11,635 bases of DNA. It comes from Larix sibirica (taxonomy: Eukaryota; Streptophyta; Pinopsida; Pinales; Pinaceae). Below the pieces are notes generated by a model. The model was not told the origin of the DNA, made no database searches, and saw only the letters and a list, made by a program, of their open reading frames with translations. This document shows positions 9,104-11,635 of this stretch, in pieces. The stretch spans positions 28,790-40,424 of the forward strand of contig NWUY0300009319.1 of assembly GCA_004151065.3 (NCBI GenBank), in the 5' to 3' direction. Positions within the stretch are counted from its first letter, which is position 1. Each line of letters begins with the position of its first letter. Position numbers and translations under genes: made by a program.

Positions 9104-10107
9104 CCAATAATTATACTTCACATGTCTTCTATGATTTCAATAATTGCATAAATGGACATCTATCTTATTTAGCATGCTTTGTTCATCCTTAGGAAATTGA
9201 GAGGCTAGATTTTGTTGCATTATCTCGTTAAATGGATTCTTCGTCATGGTATAGTATGCTTCCTTTGGTTGGGATTAGTGAAACAACACTAGTAGGATTC
9301 CTTGACAAACTATCATCTACTTGTGTTAACTTAGCCTTGTGACAAGCATCTTTAAGAACATTGTAAATGTCAAACATGTCATGCTCCTTCTGAATTATAG
9401 TGATTAGCATGCTAATGAACTTGGTCACCAACTGTTCTTCTGTGTTCATGACTATAAGCCAAATAATATAGTGGTTGAACTCTTGGATGTATGCATTTAC
9501 TGTATGATTGGACTTATGTCGCAAGTATTACTATTATTGTTGTCCTTTATAATAATTGATGAAATAAGAATTGTCCTTGACAACAATTTTGAAATCATCC
9601 CATGAGAAGGTTTAGGTGGCGCTAAGTGTTTATTTGTCTCTCACAAAATCCCCCACCAAAGTATAGCTTATGCACACATTCATAACTTTGCGAATGCATC
9701 TTTGTCTTTATCTATGAATTGTTGCACTTCATACAAGGAATATTGTTGCCTTAACCAATCATCAAGTGCACTTCGTCCATTTAACCATCATAGGGTGGTA
9801 TTTCCACCTTACTTTCCACTTTGAGAGAACCCGCATTCAATGATGAAGTTCCTTCTCCGCCACTAGTTTTCATGTTTGGATTGCCTCTAAAGGGATTCAA
9901 ATAGATATTTGTTTGTATTGTTGTAACTAAGGTTGTTAAATTTTACGACAACTTAGTGATATTGGCCATTTTTCCATCCATGTTCTCAACTTTTCTAGTG
10001 ATGGTAATTCCTTTATTTTAAGCATTTTAATGTGAACCTATGTATATTTTTTCATTTCTTTCTTCATTTAAGAGTGAACCTTTATCGAAATGTGTATCAA
10101 AATATAG
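9104..10107 (-). pseudogene. Ty3/gypsy gag, broken, copy B
   Basis: Duplicate of the gag remnant at 2642-3645 and, by eye, base-for-base identical to it. The 98-codon open part is at 9228-9524, the EIPPYDG capsid start at about 9784-9804 and the decayed zinc knuckle at 9107-9148. Identity at every base, including dead codons, points to recent duplication or copy correction rather than protein-level conservation. Confidence 0.83.
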
Positions 10108-10126
10108 AAACTATGTGTAAAATAAT

Positions 10127-10138
10127 GATCTAATACCA
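10127..10138 (-). other. Primer-binding site of minus-strand element, copy B
   Basis: Minus-strand TGGTATTAGATC, identical to the site at 3665-3676 and matching 10 of 12 bases of the initiator tRNA-Met primer-binding consensus. Confidence 0.6.
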
Positions 10139-10150
10139 ATTTGATCCAAA

Positions 10151-10820
10151 TGAGAGTTCACAAAATCACAACAATTAAAATGATTTCAACTTAACATACT
10201 CAATTCATAATAGTTTTTGGCACAACAATTAGATAGTTAATTTATACAAGAACATATTCCTACAATAAACACCCATTGGTGCAATAAGATTTAGTTAACA
10301 AACTCAACATTGAGTTCCATTAAATAGAAAAACTTGTACAACAAGATATGAACATCGTGAATCTTACAATACCCCTCCATCAACCATCCAACCCACCCAT
10401 TTACATATTTAAGATGGGGTGTTAGTAGTCTACTAAGGGAATATTAATTGATTCATTTCCCATCACTTATCTAAATTACATTATTGGACAACATTCAGGG
10501 ATACAACCCATTTACATATTTAAGATGGGGTGTTAGTAGTGTACTAAGGGAATATGAATTGAGTCATTTCCCACTTATCTAAATTATATTATTGTACAAC
10601 ATTTAGGGAGACAAGGAGAGGAATACAATATTTCTTGACCATTAGGTGTTTCAGTGTGGTAATGTGATGGGATTTCCATCTATGAAACTAGATTTTAAAA
10701 TGTTTTTGATACAATATCAATTTGACACCATAATCTGCATTAAAGTTGTCCAAAGCATTTACATGTCACACTCATGATTCTCCATGATATTATACCCTTT
10801 ATACAACTAAATCTACAAGC
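10151..10820 (-). mobile_element. Putative 5' LTR tract of minus-strand element, copy B
   Basis: Counterpart of 3689-4358, upstream of the primer-binding site on the minus strand. About nine differences from copy A cluster in its right 400 bases, while its left 270 bases are identical. The outer LTR end is not defined; the sequence grades into short tandem repeats at 10760. The LTR call is positional inference. Confidence 0.5.
10395..10613. repeat. 111-bp tandem duplication in LTR-like tract, copy B
   Basis: Units start at 10395 and 10506, as in 3933-4151, with the same 3-bp deletion in unit 2. Both units here read GTGTTAGTAG, whereas copy A has GTGTTGGTAG in unit 1 and GTGTTCGTAG in unit 2. 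Confidence 0.92.
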
Positions 10821-10886
10821 CTATTACATGTCACACTCATAATTCTCCATAATATTATACCTTTTATACAACTAAATCTACAAGCC
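10760..10886. repeat. 65-bp tandem repeat, two units
   Basis: Units starting TACATGTCACACTCAT lie at 10760 and 10825 and end in ATCTACAAGCC. They differ at about three bases (G/A twice, C/T once). Only the first unit exists at the end of copy A (about 4298-4358), so the duplication boundary falls inside this array. Confidence 0.92.
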
Positions 10887-11023
10887 CAGCCCATGAGCAA
10901 TTCTTTGCAATGAGGATAATACACAAAAACTTGTGCATGATATTATACCTTTTATACAACTAAATCTACAAGCCCAGCGCATGAGCAATTCTTTGCAATG
11001 AGGATAATACACAAAAACTTGTG
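10848..11023. repeat. 88-bp tandem repeat, two units
   Basis: Units at 10848-10935 and 10936-11023 are almost identical. Each begins with CAT[A/G]ATATTATACC, shares its first 39 bases with the end of the 65-bp repeat, and continues through ATGAGCAATTCTTTGCAATG to CAAAAACTTGTG. CATG after 11023 starts an aborted third unit. The motif TTATACAACTAAATCTACAAGC thus occurs three times in about 180 bp. Confidence 0.93.
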
Positions 11024-11373
11024 CATGCAAGGACTGTACCTCAAGGGTTGTGTCTTACCTACATGGAGTTGGAGCTGTCACTCATAACTTTGGGATGACT
11101 TATAAACTATTATTCATTCCTTTTCTTCCAAGTTGGATCCATATTGAACTTTTTGTCCACTTTAATGAGCACAAGACTTGCACAATTTACAGAGCTTTTC
11201 TCTATTAGCCCGACATGTAAATGGAAGATTTATATGGAAAAAAGTGCTTTTGTTTCAGTTGTTTAAAAGAAATAAATTGCAGAATTTGTCAAAAATAAAC
11301 ACAAGAAATCCAGAAGAAGGAGAGGAATCCTTACCAGCAATGTTAGGTAGAAATAGAATATGTTTATGTATTT
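11024..11373. other. Unique sequence without recognisable gene
   Basis: This is the first non-repetitive stretch right of the duplication. A 72-codon + strand frame at 11178-11396 has no recognisable domain. A good donor-like GTAAGG lies on the minus strand (11329-11334), and a T-rich acceptor-like TGTGGTTTCAG lies on the + strand at about 11380-11390. These hint at a nearby spliced gene but do not define one. Confidence 0.5.
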
Positions 11374-11577
11374 TCATTTTGTGGTTTCAGAGGTAATAAC
11401 TAAAAGAGAGCTAACAACCTCAATATCCATCATATAACTCTGAAAGCGAGTATTGTAAGTTCCCCGGAATTGCAGAATTTCAGGCATGGCAGTGTTATTG
11501 TTTTTTAACAAATTGGATAATGAAATTCCTATCGATCCTTCTTCTTCGTCTTTTTCAAAGGGAACAACACAATAATA
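11374..11577 (-). CDS. Unidentified 67-codon open frame, possible exon
   Basis: On the minus strand a frame is open from after TAA (11578-11580) to TGA (11374-11376). It has no Met near its start. The first ATG is at 11485-11487, giving the peptide start MPEILQFRGTYNTRF. Its composition is balanced, with an acidic patch (FEKDEEEG) and a plausible soluble-protein feel, unlike the Lys/Asn/Ile-rich noise frames elsewhere. Local G+C is also slightly higher. I do not recognise the family. It could be an internal exon ending at the donor-like GAG|GTTGTTAG near 11415, or simply chance. The tRNA gene begins 20 bp beyond it on the opposite strand. Confidence 0.25.
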   Translation of the reverse strand, partial: YYCVVPFEKDEEEGSIGISLSNLLKNNNTAMPEILQFRGTYNTRFQSYMMDIEVVSSLLVITSETTK

Positions 11578-11596
11578 TTACAAAAGGATAACATGC

Positions 11597-11635
11597 GGTG
11601 CTGTGGTGTAGTCGGTTATCACGTCAGTCTTACAC
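11597..11635 (+). tRNA. tRNA-Val(UAC), 5' half, cut by window end
   Basis: The last 39 bases fold as the 5' half of a cytosolic-type tRNA. The acceptor 5' strand is GGTGCTG (11597-11603), followed by T8 G9. The D arm is GTGT...TCAC with AGTCGGTTA in the loop, then G26, the anticodon 5' stem TCAGT (11624-11628) and the loop CTTACAC with anticodon TAC at 11631-11633. TGGTGTAGTCGG (11604-11615) fits the pol III A box TRGCNNAGYNGG at all but one position. The 3' half, B box and terminator lie outside the window, so pairing of the acceptor and anticodon stems cannot be verified. Upstream is AT-rich with CAA motifs, as is usual for plant tRNA genes. Confidence 0.78.

Larger units (their letters stand above)
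6460..10820. repeat. Long direct repeat, copy B
   Basis: This is the second copy of the segment at 1-4358. Its left edge as seen here is set only by the window start of copy A. The + strand protease-like coding remnant crosses 6460 without interruption, so the real repeated unit probably starts further left. The match stops at the same CTACAAGC motif (10813-10820). Here that motif is followed by further short tandem repeats, whereas copy A continues into unrelated AT-rich sequence. Confidence 0.95.

Noticed and set aside
11178-11396. 72-codon + strand open frame
   Set aside because: No domain, unremarkable composition, and it overlaps the better-looking minus-strand frame at its end.

Overview
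This window looks like nuclear DNA from a land plant with a repeat-rich genome. It is AT-rich and dominated by decayed Ty3/gypsy LTR-retrotransposon remnants. At the right edge there is the 5' half of a eukaryotic-type nuclear tRNA gene. No intact protein-coding gene is visible. No bacterial features, operons, CRISPR arrays or plasmid functions are present. The species cannot be named from the sequence; a large-genome plant such as a gymnosperm is only a guess.

The main architecture is a long direct duplication. Bases 1-4358 (copy A) recur at 6460-10820 (copy B), with roughly 30-35 differences counted by eye, or about 99.2% identity. Copy A is cut by the left window edge, so the true left end of the repeated unit is unknown. 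The repeat is itself a mosaic of two unrelated retroelement fragments facing each other tail to tail. On the + strand lies a protease/reverse-transcriptase fragment (1 to about 1120, and about 6015-7585). On the - strand lies a gag / reverse transcriptase / RNase H fragment (about 3645 down to 1250, and 10107 down to 7713), with its primer-binding site and an adjoining LTR-like tract on its right. Both fragments carry stop codons and frameshifts that are shared by the two copies. The elements were therefore dead before the segment was duplicated.

Between the copies, 4359-6459 starts with a single ambiguous base (N, 4359) exactly where the copies stop matching. It continues through about 1.3 kb of AT-rich DNA with no recognisable gene. 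It ends in the gag-linker and protease part of the + strand element, which runs without a break into copy B.

Right of copy B, 10760-11023 holds two overlapping short tandem arrays (65-bp and 88-bp periods). After about 350 bp of unremarkable sequence comes an unidentified 67-codon open frame on the - strand (11374-11577), possibly an exon. The window ends inside a tRNA-Val(UAC) gene that starts at 11597.

I found no evidence for a new functional system. The observations most worth checking are the N-marked duplication breakpoint (real tandem duplication or assembly artefact), the uneven divergence between copies, the tail-to-tail chimera, and the truncated tRNA gene.
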